NCBI GenBank assembly: GCA_964484465.1
Contig: CAZAFL010000003.1
Coordinates: 1-64,000 of the forward strand
DNA from: CAZAFL01 sp964484465
GTDB taxonomy: Bacteria > Bacteroidota > Ignavibacteria > UBA10030 > SZUA-254
DNA: 64,000 bases
Direction: 5' to 3'
Part shown: piece after piece, positions 34,531 through 44,342 of the stretch
Position numbering within the stretch: the first letter of the stretch is position 1
Layout: each line of letters opens with the position of its first letter
Notes under the pieces: generated by a model
Seen by the model: only the letters and a program-made list of their open reading frames with translations
Databases searched by the model: none
What the model was told of the DNA's origin: nothing
Translations under genes and position numbers: made by a program

Positions 34531-35529
34531 GTGGAAGAAGTAAACCAAGACAACGTTGTTTCACCGGAGAAGCACAGGGCAATCTTCACCAGGCTTCCTC
34601 GGTTATCCCTTCACATTTTCCTTTTCATTTTAACATTCTTTACAACCACCCTTGCAGGTATCGGATGGCTCAATAAAGACCCTCTCGAACTGACAAATTT
34701 CTCGCTGGGATTACCATACTCACTCAGCCTGCTCGCCGTTCTTGCCGCACACGAATACGGTCATTATTTCGCTGCAAAATTTTATAGGATCTCAACAACA
34801 TATCCTTATTTCATACCGTTTCCGTCGGTCCCTCCTCTGATCCTTAACCCTTTCGGAACAATGGGCGCCGTTATTCGCATCCGCACACCAATTACATCTA
34901 AAAAGGTCCTTTTTGATATCGGCATCGCGGGGCCACTTGCAGGCTTAGTCGTGACTTTGGGCTTACTCTTTTATGGATTTTTTACCATGCCCCCCAAAGA
35001 GTACCTCTTCTCCATTCATCCGGAATATGCCGGAATGGATTCAATCCCCAGCGCTGGACTTACCCTCGGAAGTTCTCTTTTCTTCTGGGCAATATCCAAA
35101 TTCTTTGCACTCAGCACGTTTGTTCCACCTATGAATGAAATTTACCATTATCCTTTCCTTTGTGTAGGCTGGTTCGGTCTTTTTATCACAGCCCTTAACC
35201 TGATTCCCGTCGGACAATTAGATGGAGGACATGTTCTCTATGCACTCATCGGCCGCAAACAGGGTATAATCGCCCGAGTATTTTTTGTCGGATTAATCCT
35301 CACCGGATTATTAAGTTTCATTCCCTTCTTCGGCGGAAATATTCAGACCGGGACACTCGGATGGCTGGTCTGGGCAGGCATACTGTTCTTCCTTATAAAA
35401 CTTGACCATCCCGAAATTTTCGACGATTCAGCACTTGATAAAAGACGAAAAGTTTTGGGATGGGTCACGTTCGGCATTTTTATCGTAACATTCCCGCCGG
35501 TTCCTTTTTATCAAATATTAGGAAGTTAA
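34531..35529 (+). CDS. site-2 protease family (M50) zinc metalloprotease
   Basis: An intramembrane metalloprotease of the S2P/M50 clan, 332 residues. The first zinc motif is HEYGH at 74-78; the second, in LIPVGQLDGGH, lies near residue 225-235 and supplies the third zinc ligand, Asp. Six or more membrane helices are visible and no PDZ domain is present, as in the EGY-type group. Typical substrates are membrane-bound anti-sigma factors or signal peptides; the real substrate is unknown. The start is probably GTG at 34531 with a poor ribosome binding site. The terminator at 34421-34473 separates it from the peptide gene. Confidence 0.9.
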   Translation: MEEVNQDNVVSPEKHRAIFTRLPRLSLHIFLFILTFFTTTLAGIGWLNKDPLELTNFSLGLPYSLSLLAVLAAHEYGHYFAAKFYRISTTYPYFIPFPSVPPLILNPFGTMGAVIRIRTPITSKKVLFDIGIAGPLAGLVVTLGLLFYGFFTMPPKEYLFSIHPEYAGMDSIPSAGLTLGSSLFFWAISKFFALSTFVPPMNEIYHYPFLCVGWFGLFITALNLIPVGQLDGGHVLYALIGRKQGIIARVFFVGLILTGLLSFIPFFGGNIQTGTLGWLVWAGILFFLIKLDHPEIFDDSALDKRRKVLGWVTFGIFIVTFPPVPFYQILGS

Positions 35530-35681
35530 CGTCATACGAACAACTGAATCGGTATTCTTGACTTTTGGCTTCATATTTCTTAGCTTAATCATAAGAGATT
35601 TAAGAAATCAGTCATACCGGGCTCCATGGAAAAGAACTTACAGTGAATGGCAGCTCGGTTTTTTGTAATGTATCGTCACTC

Positions 35682-36860
35682 ATGCGGATCGCTTTTCATT
35701 CTATACCCTCAATTCTCGTAGTAAGCTTATTTTTTTTCTCTTGTGAAAAGGAACGAAACGGGTCTCTGGATTCTTCTATAAATCCACCGTTTCTATCTGG
35801 CGCCAGCCTCATGACCTCAATAATTAATCTGGATGATACTGCAAACACATTCATAACACGACTCCCGGACGGGACATTCAGCATCTCTGATTCTATTACT
35901 GCAGTGGTTTCCGACCCCGATGGCATACAGGATATCTCAAGGGTATATTTCCAGATCTATCATCCTGGAAACGCAAACCCCGATGCCAAACAGTTGCTCA
36001 TAAAAAGTGGCAACATAGCGGTTTCAGGAGGCGGGGAAGGTCTTATCTTTACCGGGAAGCTTTCCTTTAATATAGACCGATCCCAAACGGGAATTTACAG
36101 AGTGGAAGTATTTGCTGTCGACAAGAGTAATTCGATCAGCAATACTCTTCTGCGGCCTGTTATCATTACTGTGAATAATCGACCGCCACATCTTGGAATT
36201 CCTTCGTACCGAGAATATTCCCCTCCCGGCTCAGATTCGGCTACATTTACGTTTTTCGTCGCAGCTACCGACTCTGACGGCATTGAAGATATTTCGTCAG
36301 TCACAGTCCAACCGTTGTTTGCATCCGATACATCTGTTAAATCGATGTATGACGACGGATTACCAGAACATGCAGATAACGTGCCAGGTGACGGAATTTA
36401 TTCAACGAGATTTTCCATTGACACGGCTTCTCTCAGCCTGATTGAATTTCGATTTTTAGGAAAGGACAAATCCGGCGCCCTCAGCAATATCGTCAGGCGA
36501 ACATTGCATAATAGACCTCCCGCATTTCTTAATTTAGATGTTCCGGATTCCATCCAGCGACCCCTCTCGGGCGTCGTTGTAGTGCAATTCTCAGCGACCG
36601 TGACTGACCTCGACAGCTTAAGCGATATTGATTCGGTTTATTTCCGGAATTTCAGCTCAATCAATCCCTTAAACATCTTTCAGATGTACGATGACGGGAA
36701 TTTTGCACAGCACGGCGATTCCACGGCAAACGACGGCATATATTCATTTCTCGCACAAGTAGACCCATCGACTTCTCTCGGTGTGAAAGAGTTTCATTTC
36801 TATGTGGTCGATAAAGCCGGCGCGCGGGATGAGCGTATTAAATACATAACAATTTATTGA
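35682..36860 (+). CDS. lipoprotein with repeated Ig-like/cadherin-like domains
   Basis: The ATG at 35682 gives a 392-residue protein with signal peptide and lipobox FFFSC. Three repeated beta-sandwich domains follow, each with the pattern D-x-D-G-I-x-D-I-S and an acidic turn such as MYDDGLPEHADNVPGDGIYS and MYDDGNFAQHGDSTANDGIYS. These acidic loops look like calcium sites. Function is unknown. A GTG at 35643 is an alternative start but adds residues before a good signal peptide. Its stop is immediately followed by the start of the next gene, so it begins a tightly packed operon. Confidence 0.78.
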   Translation: MRIAFHSIPSILVVSLFFFSCEKERNGSLDSSINPPFLSGASLMTSIINLDDTANTFITRLPDGTFSISDSITAVVSDPDGIQDISRVYFQIYHPGNANPDAKQLLIKSGNIAVSGGGEGLIFTGKLSFNIDRSQTGIYRVEVFAVDKSNSISNTLLRPVIITVNNRPPHLGIPSYREYSPPGSDSATFTFFVAATDSDGIEDISSVTVQPLFASDTSVKSMYDDGLPEHADNVPGDGIYSTRFSIDTASLSLIEFRFLGKDKSGALSNIVRRTLHNRPPAFLNLDVPDSIQRPLSGVVVVQFSATVTDLDSLSDIDSVYFRNFSSINPLNIFQMYDDGNFAQHGDSTANDGIYSFLAQVDPSTSLGVKEFHFYVVDKAGARDERIKYITIY

Positions 36861-38531
36861 ATGCGCTCCGGAAAGTTTATATCGCTGGCAATTCTTATCC
36901 TCCTTTCCTTCGCGTACCAAAACCTCTCCTATGCACAGGGAACTTTCGCGAAGGGCTACAAGCTCGAAGGAGTTTCCTCTTCACAATCGAGCAACCTCCC
37001 CATCAGTAACAGCGTTTCGCAGATAGTAGCTGCTGATTCCATTCTATGGGCAGGAACGGGGAAAGGCGTTATGAAAAGTGCAACGTTCGGAGCCAGTTGG
37101 GAAAACTTTTATTCAGAAAAAGCCTTTGCAAATGAAGGCATCTTTGCTCTCGCAGTCAACGGAGATACTATCTGGGCGTCAACGGGTTATGACAAAGATG
37201 TTGGCGGAGACCAGACGATTCAAACCGGGAGCGGATATGCTTTTTCAATTGATGGCGGCATTACTTGGAAACACGTCAACCAGCCGCTCGATACCTGTAT
37301 TCAGCTTCCCTCCTCTGATGGAAGACGAATTTGTAAGAAAGATATTCTCAAACCCTACGGCATTAACAGCGGTACAACAACAACTGCGGTTACAACAACT
37401 GTCGCAAACGTATCGTATGACATTGCACTGGGCCCCGGCACGGTGTGGGTCGCTAGCTGGTCAAGCGGTTTGCGAAAATCCACAAATAACGGATCTACCT
37501 GGGAAACCGTCCTCCTCCCCCTGGATAACCTGAACTCGCTAAGACCAACCGATACCCTCTGGTCTTTTCATCCGAGCGATACCTTGCGTGCGGATACACT
37601 CTTCCCATTTTTCGATGTTGTACTCAACGATAACTTAAAGGCATTTGCCGTACATGTTTCCGATAACGGGCAGACGATATGGTGCGGGACAGCAGGAGGC
37701 GTAAATAAATCCACTGACGGCGGTGTCAGCTGGGAAAAATTTTACAACAACAATTCTCAGGCAACACGGATTCTCAGTAACTGGGTGTATAGAATAGGCG
37801 AGCAGCATTTTCAGGGAAAACAACGTATCTGGACAACGAACTGGAAGAAGGAACCTCCGAGTTATTACGACCTCCCACAGGAATACGGGGTTAGCTATAC
37901 GGATGACGATGGCAGAACGTGGAAGAACCTCCTTCAAGGGATAAAACCGTTTAATTTCGCTTTCAAGGATTCCATTGCATACATCACGACTGAAAACGGG
38001 CTCTACCGCACGGCGGACGGAGGCTTAAGTTTCACTAACGTATCAAATATCGTCGACCCTGTATCACATCAAATCATCACAACAACACAATTTATTTCAG
38101 TCGGAGTCATCGGCGATACCGTTTTTGTTGGAACTGACGCAGGAATCGCCTCAACTGTTGATAACGGAACTATACCGTTCGGTTCTTCCTGGAAAATCTA
38201 TCGGGCATACCAGGCAGTAGGGTCGTCGCCAACAACTTATGCATACCCCAATCCTTTTTCCCCCGATCTGGAGCTTGTAAGAATCCACTATGGATCAAAA
38301 GCCTCATCGGCTTCATCGACGCGGAATGTAAGCATTGAAATTTTTGATTTCGGAATGAACCACGTGCGAACTCTCGTGAATAATGCACAACGCTCTGCTT
38401 CCCTCGAATATGATGAATTGTGGGATGGAAGAAATGATGACGGGAGACAGGTCGCAAACGGGGTATATTTCTACAGAATTAAAGTAGACAGTGACGACCC
38501 GACGTATGGAAAAATTTTAGTGCTGCAATGA
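36861..38531 (+). CDS. secreted Asp-box protein with FlgD-like/T9SS-type tail
   Basis: The 556-residue protein starts immediately after the preceding stop codon. It has a signal peptide (ISLAILILLSFAYQNLSYAQ), a propeller-like body with sparse Asp-box motifs (STDGGVSW, STNNGSTW, TADGGLSF), and a C-terminal domain at about 455-556 starting YAYPNPFSPDLELVRIHY and ending WDGRNDDGRQVANGVYFYRI. That tail is FlgD-Ig-like and related to T9SS sorting domains. Its last codons overlap the next gene (ATGA), so translational coupling with the PorV-like gene is likely. Probably exported by T9SS. Confidence 0.82.
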   Translation: MRSGKFISLAILILLSFAYQNLSYAQGTFAKGYKLEGVSSSQSSNLPISNSVSQIVAADSILWAGTGKGVMKSATFGASWENFYSEKAFANEGIFALAVNGDTIWASTGYDKDVGGDQTIQTGSGYAFSIDGGITWKHVNQPLDTCIQLPSSDGRRICKKDILKPYGINSGTTTTAVTTTVANVSYDIALGPGTVWVASWSSGLRKSTNNGSTWETVLLPLDNLNSLRPTDTLWSFHPSDTLRADTLFPFFDVVLNDNLKAFAVHVSDNGQTIWCGTAGGVNKSTDGGVSWEKFYNNNSQATRILSNWVYRIGEQHFQGKQRIWTTNWKKEPPSYYDLPQEYGVSYTDDDGRTWKNLLQGIKPFNFAFKDSIAYITTENGLYRTADGGLSFTNVSNIVDPVSHQIITTTQFISVGVIGDTVFVGTDAGIASTVDNGTIPFGSSWKIYRAYQAVGSSPTTYAYPNPFSPDLELVRIHYGSKASSASSTRNVSIEIFDFGMNHVRTLVNNAQRSASLEYDELWDGRNDDGRQVANGVYFYRIKVDSDDPTYGKILVLQ

Positions 38532-39484
38532 AGAAAAAGATGCTCTATGTTGTTTTAATGTTATTGCTGCCTTTCGGGCTTTTTGCTCAGATCGGAGGTA
38601 CAGCCGGCGCATTTTCTCGCCTCGGTTTCGGGGCACGGGGAATGGGAATGGGAAATGCGTTAACTGCTGTCAGCACTGGCGATATCAGCACGTATTATAA
38701 TCCTGCGCTGGCAGCGTTCAGCGATCAACGGACAATCGCCGCTTCGTTCGGCATTCTCTCCCTCGACCGCTATCTGAATTTCATCAGTTACACGCAATCG
38801 ATACAATCTCAGGCGGGCATCTCCGCCGGACTGATCAACTCGGGCGTGCGAAATATTGATGGACGTGATAACGACGGCGTCCACACCGATGATTATTCAA
38901 CCTCGGAAAATCAGGTATATCTTGCGTTTGCGAACCGCGTCGACCCTCGTGTCTCCCTCGGCGTCTCGATCAAACTTCTTTACAGCAGACTCTTTGACCA
39001 GGTGACTTCGTCAACTGTCGGTTTCGATGTTGGCGGGTATTTCCAGTTGACCGATGAGCTATCCGCCGGACTCACTGTTCAGGATCTAAATTCAAAATAC
39101 AAATGGAATACACAATCGGTGTATGGTTCAGAGAATGGAGGACAAAGGCAAACACAAAACGATTTTCCTACACTGGTCCGTGTCGGACTCGCTTATCGCC
39201 TGCCGCAAAACACCGGCGTTGTATCTGCAGAGTTCGAAAATTCTTCGGAACACACAAACAGCATACGCCTCGGTGCAGAATATAGTATGATGGAATACTT
39301 TAGCGTTCGGAGTGGCATTGACCGGTGGGAATTTGGCGACAACACAACCGGAGTGAAACCGACGTTTGGATTTACTGCAAAAAAATCGTTTAATCAATGG
39401 ACGCCGGCTGTTACCTATGCATTTATTGTTGAAGGGTTTAGCCCTCACGGCATACATATGATCACACTCTCAACTACATTTTAA
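38528..39484 (+). CDS. PorV/PorQ family outer-membrane protein
   Basis: This 318-residue protein has a signal peptide (MLYVVLMLLLPFGLFAQ) and the family opening AGAFSRLGFGARGMGMGNALTA, then TYYNPAL. The rest alternates as a FadL-like beta-barrel. PorV is the shuttle that carries T9SS cargo to the attachment complex; PorQ is a related T9SS protein. Which role applies here cannot be told from sequence. It begins within the last codon of the preceding gene and is followed two bases later by a second PorV-like gene. Confidence 0.88.
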   Translation: MKKKMLYVVLMLLLPFGLFAQIGGTAGAFSRLGFGARGMGMGNALTAVSTGDISTYYNPALAAFSDQRTIAASFGILSLDRYLNFISYTQSIQSQAGISAGLINSGVRNIDGRDNDGVHTDDYSTSENQVYLAFANRVDPRVSLGVSIKLLYSRLFDQVTSSTVGFDVGGYFQLTDELSAGLTVQDLNSKYKWNTQSVYGSENGGQRQTQNDFPTLVRVGLAYRLPQNTGVVSAEFENSSEHTNSIRLGAEYSMMEYFSVRSGIDRWEFGDNTTGVKPTFGFTAKKSFNQWTPAVTYAFIVEGFSPHGIHMITLSTTF

Positions 39485-39486
39485 GT

Positions 39487-40392
39487 ATGAAAAAGCAGAT
39501 TCTCGTATTCACTCTCTTGCTCATTACCTGCAGAACATTCTTATATTCCCAGGCTGGGAGTACGGGGTTATCTTTCCTGAAACTTGGCGTTGGTGCAAGG
39601 GCGCTCAGCATGGGCGAAGCATATACCGCAATCGCATCGGACCCTTCGGCAACGCATTACAACCCGGCAGCATTATCGCTGATGAACAATTCTCAAATCT
39701 TATTGATGCATAAGGAATGGATTCAGGATACAAAGACAGAATTCCTCGCAGCGACAACGTCATTCGACAAGTTTAATGCTGGTATTAGTATCAACGGCAC
39801 GACAATCAGCGATATTGAGCTCCGCACAACTCCCGGTCCTGCACAGGGAACGTTTACAGCACGCAACGCCGCTATCGGAATTTCCGCTTCTTATGCACTC
39901 GATACGGCGCTGAGCGTGGGCGCAACTATGAAATACCTTTATGAAAAAATTCTTGTCGATGAAGCCAACGGATTAGGGTTCGATATCGGGGCTATTTACA
40001 GGACACCATGGGACATCCGGCTGGGTGCGGCTGTCTGTAACCTGGGGTCAATGAACGAATTGCGGAATGAGTCGTCAAAACTTCCACAAATGGTAAGATT
40101 CGGTGCAGCGTATGAGTCCCGGATTGAAAGCTTCGATGGTACGTTTACCGGATCAATCGATGTGGTGACACTATCAGGCGAAAGCCTGACACACGTCCTT
40201 TTCGGTGGAGAATTAAATTACCACAATACGTTTGCATTGCGGGCAGGGTATCAGACGTCATACGAATCGAAAAATTTCACGGCTGGAATCGGTATACATT
40301 ACGGGTTGATCGGACTAAATTACGCTTTTGTTCCTTTTAAATACGACTTCGGTACGACCCACACATTTTCCTTAGGGATTGAAATCCCATAA
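39487..40392 (+). CDS. PorV/PorQ family outer-membrane protein, second copy
   Basis: The 301-residue protein has a signal peptide (ILVFTLLLITCRTFLYSQ) and the same opening pattern, FLKLGVGARALSMGEAYTAIA, then THYNPAAL. It is a diverged paralog of the preceding protein. The barrel-like region carries several TGSI/YAFVPFKYDFG-type strands, and it ends with LGIEI. Two adjacent PorV-like genes after a secreted protein suggest a cargo-plus-receptor operon. The role is inferred from the family. Confidence 0.88.
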   Translation: MKKQILVFTLLLITCRTFLYSQAGSTGLSFLKLGVGARALSMGEAYTAIASDPSATHYNPAALSLMNNSQILLMHKEWIQDTKTEFLAATTSFDKFNAGISINGTTISDIELRTTPGPAQGTFTARNAAIGISASYALDTALSVGATMKYLYEKILVDEANGLGFDIGAIYRTPWDIRLGAAVCNLGSMNELRNESSKLPQMVRFGAAYESRIESFDGTFTGSIDVVTLSGESLTHVLFGGELNYHNTFALRAGYQTSYESKNFTAGIGIHYGLIGLNYAFVPFKYDFGTTHTFSLGIEIP

Positions 40393-40447
40393 ACTGTTCC
40401 CTATACAATGCTGGTCAATTGATATTGTGAACTTTAGTGAGATACCT

Positions 40448-40948
40448 ATGAAACAATTACCCATATTCTTCCTTCTTCTTGGTTTAACGGCGCCTGGATT
40501 GGCTGGCGAAAAAAAAGAGCTTACCTGGACTAATTTTAATGATGGACTCGAACAGGCGAAGAAAAACGAAAAACACCTTCTCATCGACGTTTACACCAGT
40601 TGGTGCGGATGGTGTAAAAAAATGGACAAAGATGTCTACGGTAATGATTCAGTTGCGCAATATCTCAATCAACATTTTATCCTTGTGAAACTAGATGCAG
40701 AGTCACAGGAGAAAGTAACCTACAACGGCAAGCCCCTCACCGAACGAGCGCTTGCTGAATATTTCGGTGTCGCGGCATATCCGACCACAGTTTTCTTGGA
40801 ATCCGACGGTAAACTTGTCTCCCCAGTCGAAGGCTACATCGAGGCAGAAACGTTTCTGGATGTTACTAAATTCATCGGTGAAAGCCTGTATAAAAAGATG
40901 ACATGGAAAGAATACCAGTCAAAAACGGAAAATTCCATAAAAAAATAA
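40448..40948 (+). CDS. secreted thioredoxin-like protein
   Basis: The ATG at 40448 gives a 166-residue protein with a signal peptide (MKQLPIFFLLLGLTAPGLAG) and a thioredoxin_7-type domain. The redox motif is WCGWCKK with Cys53 and Cys56, preceded by LLIDVYTS. The cis-proline segment reads AAYPTTVFLESDGK. It probably reduces or isomerises disulfides in the periplasm. It follows the PorV-like gene by 55 bases and could share its transcript. Confidence 0.92.
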   Translation: MKQLPIFFLLLGLTAPGLAGEKKELTWTNFNDGLEQAKKNEKHLLIDVYTSWCGWCKKMDKDVYGNDSVAQYLNQHFILVKLDAESQEKVTYNGKPLTERALAEYFGVAAYPTTVFLESDGKLVSPVEGYIEAETFLDVTKFIGESLYKKMTWKEYQSKTENSIKK

Positions 40949-40971
40949 TATTATCTTTTTTTCGTCATGTT

Positions 40972-41010
40972 AAAATCTCGACTATTCCTTTTGTAGTTGA
41001 GATTTTTTTA
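40972..41010. terminator. bidirectional terminator between thioredoxin-like and GT9 genes
   Basis: AAAATCTCGACTA (40972-40984) pairs with TAGTTGAGATTTT (40994-41006) with one G-T wobble and a T7 run after. The GT9 stop codon at 41008 lies at its edge, so it probably serves both convergent genes. Confidence 0.85.
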
Positions 41011-42069
41011 TTTTCGACTATCCCAATCCGCTCTCTTGCTAAGTGCGGGGACGGCGTGCCCTGCACTTGTTACCATTCGTCGAAACGCTTCGACAACATC
41101 CCTGACGGGTAATTCCATCATACATTGATGCTCAATGGGACAGTGTAATAAATTACACACAAGGCAGGAAAGCTGTTCATTGCGTACCCACGAATGGAGA
41201 TTGCCATAGGGCCCTTCCGGGAAGGTTGGACCGTAAATACACAGTATGGGCACGTCAAAGGATGATGCGATATGCGTCGGTCCGGAATCATTCGCAATGA
41301 TGGCTGTACATTGAGTCAACAAAGCGATATTCCGGCTTAAGGATACGCGAGGGCCTAGTATCACTTTCGATTCGAGAGCTGTTGAAATTTCCCGTGCATC
41401 CTGTTCGTCTGTCGGACCCCACACAATAAGTCCCACAGCATTGAATTGCTCCACCAATGCCGATAGTATTTCCACAAATTTTACAGGCTCACACCGTTTT
41501 GAGGGCCACGAACCTGCCGGTAACACCCCAATAATAAATCTATCTTTGAGATCATGTTCTTCAATAAATTTTCTTGCGAACTGCAGTTCATCCGCACTCA
41601 AAGAAAATTTCAGCCTTGGTGAATATGTTGGGGCGCCAAGAACGGGTAGTACCTGAAGGTTAACTTCAGCGCCGTGCAGTTGTTCCCGGCGGGCTTCACC
41701 CGTCATCGAATAAAGATATTTTCTCCATCCATAATCCAAGCCGACACGGTACCGGGCGCCGCTGCAGAATGTGATAATTGCAGAGCGCGGGTTGCCGAAC
41801 AGGTCTATCACAACATCATACTGCCGGCGGCGGACATTGAGGATAACACTGACAGGGTTTGTTTTATTTTTTTCTATTGCTATGATGGAATGAACGCGGG
41901 GGTCATGCGCAATAGCCTCCTGCCCGGCACGTTCCACCAGATAATCAATTTCTGCATTCGGAAAATGCTGCCTCAAACTGTCGAGAACGATGGTCGAAAG
42001 AAAGACGTCACCAAGCCCGCCAAGTTTGATGAGCAAAATCTTCCTGATTTCCTCTGCCTTTTCGATCAT
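41008..42069 (-). CDS. glycosyltransferase family 9 (heptosyltransferase-like)
   Basis: This 353-residue GT-B enzyme resembles ADP-heptose:LPS heptosyltransferases. The N-terminus reads KILLIKLGGLGDVFLSTIVLDSL, the family hallmark, and the second domain has IIANDSGPTHIASSFDVPILCIYGPTFPE, the sugar-nucleotide binding region. The rfaE1/rfaE2 genes at the other end of the window would supply ADP-heptose. The start overlaps the end of nth by four bases (ATGA). A Cys-rich tail (CLVCNLLHCPIEHQC) is unusual and could bind a metal. It acts at the inner membrane face. Confidence 0.9.
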   Translation of the reverse strand: MIEKAEEIRKILLIKLGGLGDVFLSTIVLDSLRQHFPNAEIDYLVERAGQEAIAHDPRVHSIIAIEKNKTNPVSVILNVRRRQYDVVIDLFGNPRSAIITFCSGARYRVGLDYGWRKYLYSMTGEARREQLHGAEVNLQVLPVLGAPTYSPRLKFSLSADELQFARKFIEEHDLKDRFIIGVLPAGSWPSKRCEPVKFVEILSALVEQFNAVGLIVWGPTDEQDAREISTALESKVILGPRVSLSRNIALLTQCTAIIANDSGPTHIASSFDVPILCIYGPTFPEGPYGNLHSWVRNEQLSCLVCNLLHCPIEHQCMMELPVRDVVEAFRRMVTSAGHAVPALSKRADWDSRK

Positions 42070-42845
42070 CTCCTTTTACGAACCTTTCCTGTCCCCTCAT
42101 GGATATGATCGAGCAGCATGAAATCATATTTGCCGTTGATTGAAGGATGTGACGGCATCTGCCGAAATCGTGACTTGCCGATGAATCGGCATTCTGTATA
42201 AAGAGGGCACTCACCGCAACGGGGACGGTCAGACCTGCAGATTTGTCTGCCGAAACGAATCAGATTCGTATGAAACGAATAAGATTTTTTTGCAGGAACG
42301 AGCTCCTTCATCCACTCATAGGTCTTTTCCGGCGTTTTACAATCCTGTGAAAGCCCAAGCCTTTCACAAATTCTGTGAACGTGCGTGTCAACAGGGAAAA
42401 CATTTCTCCCGAGTGAGAATAATAGAACACATGCGACGGTCTTGGACCCGACTCCATCCAGAGAAAGCAGTATATCAGCGATTTCCACATCGGTTTTTGT
42501 CCTGAGAAAATTGAGGTCGAGTGTCCCGAACCGCTGGTAAAGAGTTTTCAATATTCTTTTTATCCGTACACTTTTCTGATTTGCCATTCCACCCACCCTG
42601 ATTGCTGTTGCAATTCTTCCCGTGGGAGCAGCGAGAACACCCGACCAGGCAGGGAACGTCTCTCTGAGTGAACAATACGCACGATGACTGTTTTTATCGT
42701 TCGTATTTTGTGAAAGGACGGTAGCGACAAGCATATCGAGCGGTTTTGCTTTTCGCTTTGGAGGAAGCGGAGTGCCCAAAAAGTGTTCCAGCTTTTTTAT
42801 GACGCGTGAAGTCTTCTGTTTGCGCATCCTGAAGTCACGATCCAT
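42066..42845 (-). CDS. nth: endonuclease III-like DNA glycosylase
   Basis: Nth removes oxidised pyrimidines and cuts at abasic sites in base-excision repair. The 259-residue protein has the HhH-GPD core: the LDGVGSKTVACVLLF hairpin with the catalytic lysine, then FPVDTHVHRICERLG with the catalytic aspartate. The [4Fe-4S] cysteines have the canonical C-x6-C-x2-C-x5-C spacing. The N-terminus is longer and more basic than in E. coli Nth (211 residues). I take the ATG at 42845; a TTG at 42854 is the alternative. Downstream it overlaps the GT9 gene. Confidence 0.92.
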   Translation of the reverse strand: MDRDFRMRKQKTSRVIKKLEHFLGTPLPPKRKAKPLDMLVATVLSQNTNDKNSHRAYCSLRETFPAWSGVLAAPTGRIATAIRVGGMANQKSVRIKRILKTLYQRFGTLDLNFLRTKTDVEIADILLSLDGVGSKTVACVLLFSLGRNVFPVDTHVHRICERLGLSQDCKTPEKTYEWMKELVPAKKSYSFHTNLIRFGRQICRSDRPRCGECPLYTECRFIGKSRFRQMPSHPSINGKYDFMLLDHIHEGTGKVRKRR

Positions 42846-42850
42846 TGTTT

Positions 42851-44257
42851 TCAAGCTTTAGCAGAAAAGTGCTCGAGCACTTCGAACGTCTCAGCGTCGT
42901 TTGTCGATTCGAAGAATACACGATGCATTCGTCTCACAACATCGTGGACTGCTGCGTCATCAACAAGAAAACTCAAATTTGAGGGAGTAGCACCAAACGA
43001 TATCATTGAAACACCGATTCCCGCAATCGATTCAAATACATTCCGGCTGACCTCGGGTGAATTCCGCATATCTGTCCCGACAACACTCACAATTCCCTTC
43101 CCTTCAATAAGTTCGACAACACTAATCTCTTCAAGTTCACGTTTGATCGACGGTATGTTGCCTGACTGTTCCAGGACAATAGATACATTATAATCCGACG
43201 TTACCGAGAGCGGACTGACGGCTCCGTATTTTGTGAGAATTCCGTAGATATGTTCCCAGAACGAATATTGGCTAAACCGTTTTTGCGGTACTGCATTGAG
43301 AATGACAACGTCTCGTTTAAATGCAATCGATTTAACAATATTTCCTGTCGTCGCAGGATTTGCAGTGACAAGTGTACCGGAAAGGTTCGGCCGTTTCGAA
43401 TTAAAGATATGGATAGGAATATTTTTCTCGATCGCCGGCAACATCGTATTCGGGTGAAGTACCTTCGCGCCGAAAAATGAAAGTTCGAACGCCTCCCGGA
43501 ATGAGAGCACTTTTACTTTTTTGGGGGAGGTTACGACGCGAGGATCCGCCGTCAGCACTCCGTCGACGTCCGTCCAGATCTGGACATCATCGACATGTAA
43601 TCCGGCACCGATGACGGAGGCGGAATAGTCCGAACTCTCCCGACCCATCGTCGTCCTGACACCGGTCTGCGTTGCCCCGATAAATCCCTGTGTCACCGGT
43701 ATCTTTCCCTCCTCCACAAGCGGCAGAACAAGCCTTTGCAATTGCTTTCTGACAATATCCATGATCGGCTTTGCCGAGTTATGGTGTTCATCTGTCACCA
43801 TGAATTCCCTGGTATCGACCCATTCGGCACTGATTCCCTGTTCCTGCAGGACCGCGGTCACGATGCGCGACGACAACAGTTCCCCGTAGCAGTAGAACGC
43901 ATCCAGTGTGCGGGGAGTCAACTCGCGGAGGATGGAAACTCCCTTGATCAATTCCTCCAGTTCAGACAATGATCCTGCGATTGCCTTTCGCAGCGCCCCA
44001 TGACGAAATTTGTCTTTGACAAGTTCATCCACGATTGCAAAATGCCGGTCGAAGAGCTTTAGGAGTGTGTCTCGCGCCTCTCCCGGCTTACCCGCCGCCG
44101 CAAGCTTCCCCGCTCCCTCAAGATTGTTTGTCGCCTGCGCAATCGCTGAAATGACAAGAACGGGCTGCTGGGCGGATCGGGATTGCACGATGCGCGCAAC
44201 ATTCATCATTGCAGACGCATCCTGCGTCGACGTCCCCCCAAATTTCATGACGATCAT
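42851..44257 (-). CDS. lysC: aspartate kinase
   Basis: Aspartokinase phosphorylates aspartate, the first step to lysine, threonine and methionine. The 468-residue protein starts MIVMKFGGTSTQD, then has GRESSDYSASVIGA and the WTDVDGVLTADPR segment. Two ACT domains at the C-terminus (about 300-460, including VIGIGVSMISFGAT-like text) would bind the feedback inhibitor. The start at 44257 follows a purine-rich GGAGGAAGAGGAAG. It is monofunctional, without a fused homoserine dehydrogenase. It is followed by nth and GT9 on the same strand, five bases before the nth start. Confidence 0.94.
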   Translation of the reverse strand: MIVMKFGGTSTQDASAMMNVARIVQSRSAQQPVLVISAIAQATNNLEGAGKLAAAGKPGEARDTLLKLFDRHFAIVDELVKDKFRHGALRKAIAGSLSELEELIKGVSILRELTPRTLDAFYCYGELLSSRIVTAVLQEQGISAEWVDTREFMVTDEHHNSAKPIMDIVRKQLQRLVLPLVEEGKIPVTQGFIGATQTGVRTTMGRESSDYSASVIGAGLHVDDVQIWTDVDGVLTADPRVVTSPKKVKVLSFREAFELSFFGAKVLHPNTMLPAIEKNIPIHIFNSKRPNLSGTLVTANPATTGNIVKSIAFKRDVVILNAVPQKRFSQYSFWEHIYGILTKYGAVSPLSVTSDYNVSIVLEQSGNIPSIKRELEEISVVELIEGKGIVSVVGTDMRNSPEVSRNVFESIAGIGVSMISFGATPSNLSFLVDDAAVHDVVRRMHRVFFESTNDAETFEVLEHFSAKA

Positions 44258-44342
44258 ATACTCTTCCTCTTCCTCCAAAAATGATATTGATGCGAAAATA
44301 TAACAAAGCCACTGTTGACTAGCAATTCCCAAAAACAAAAAT

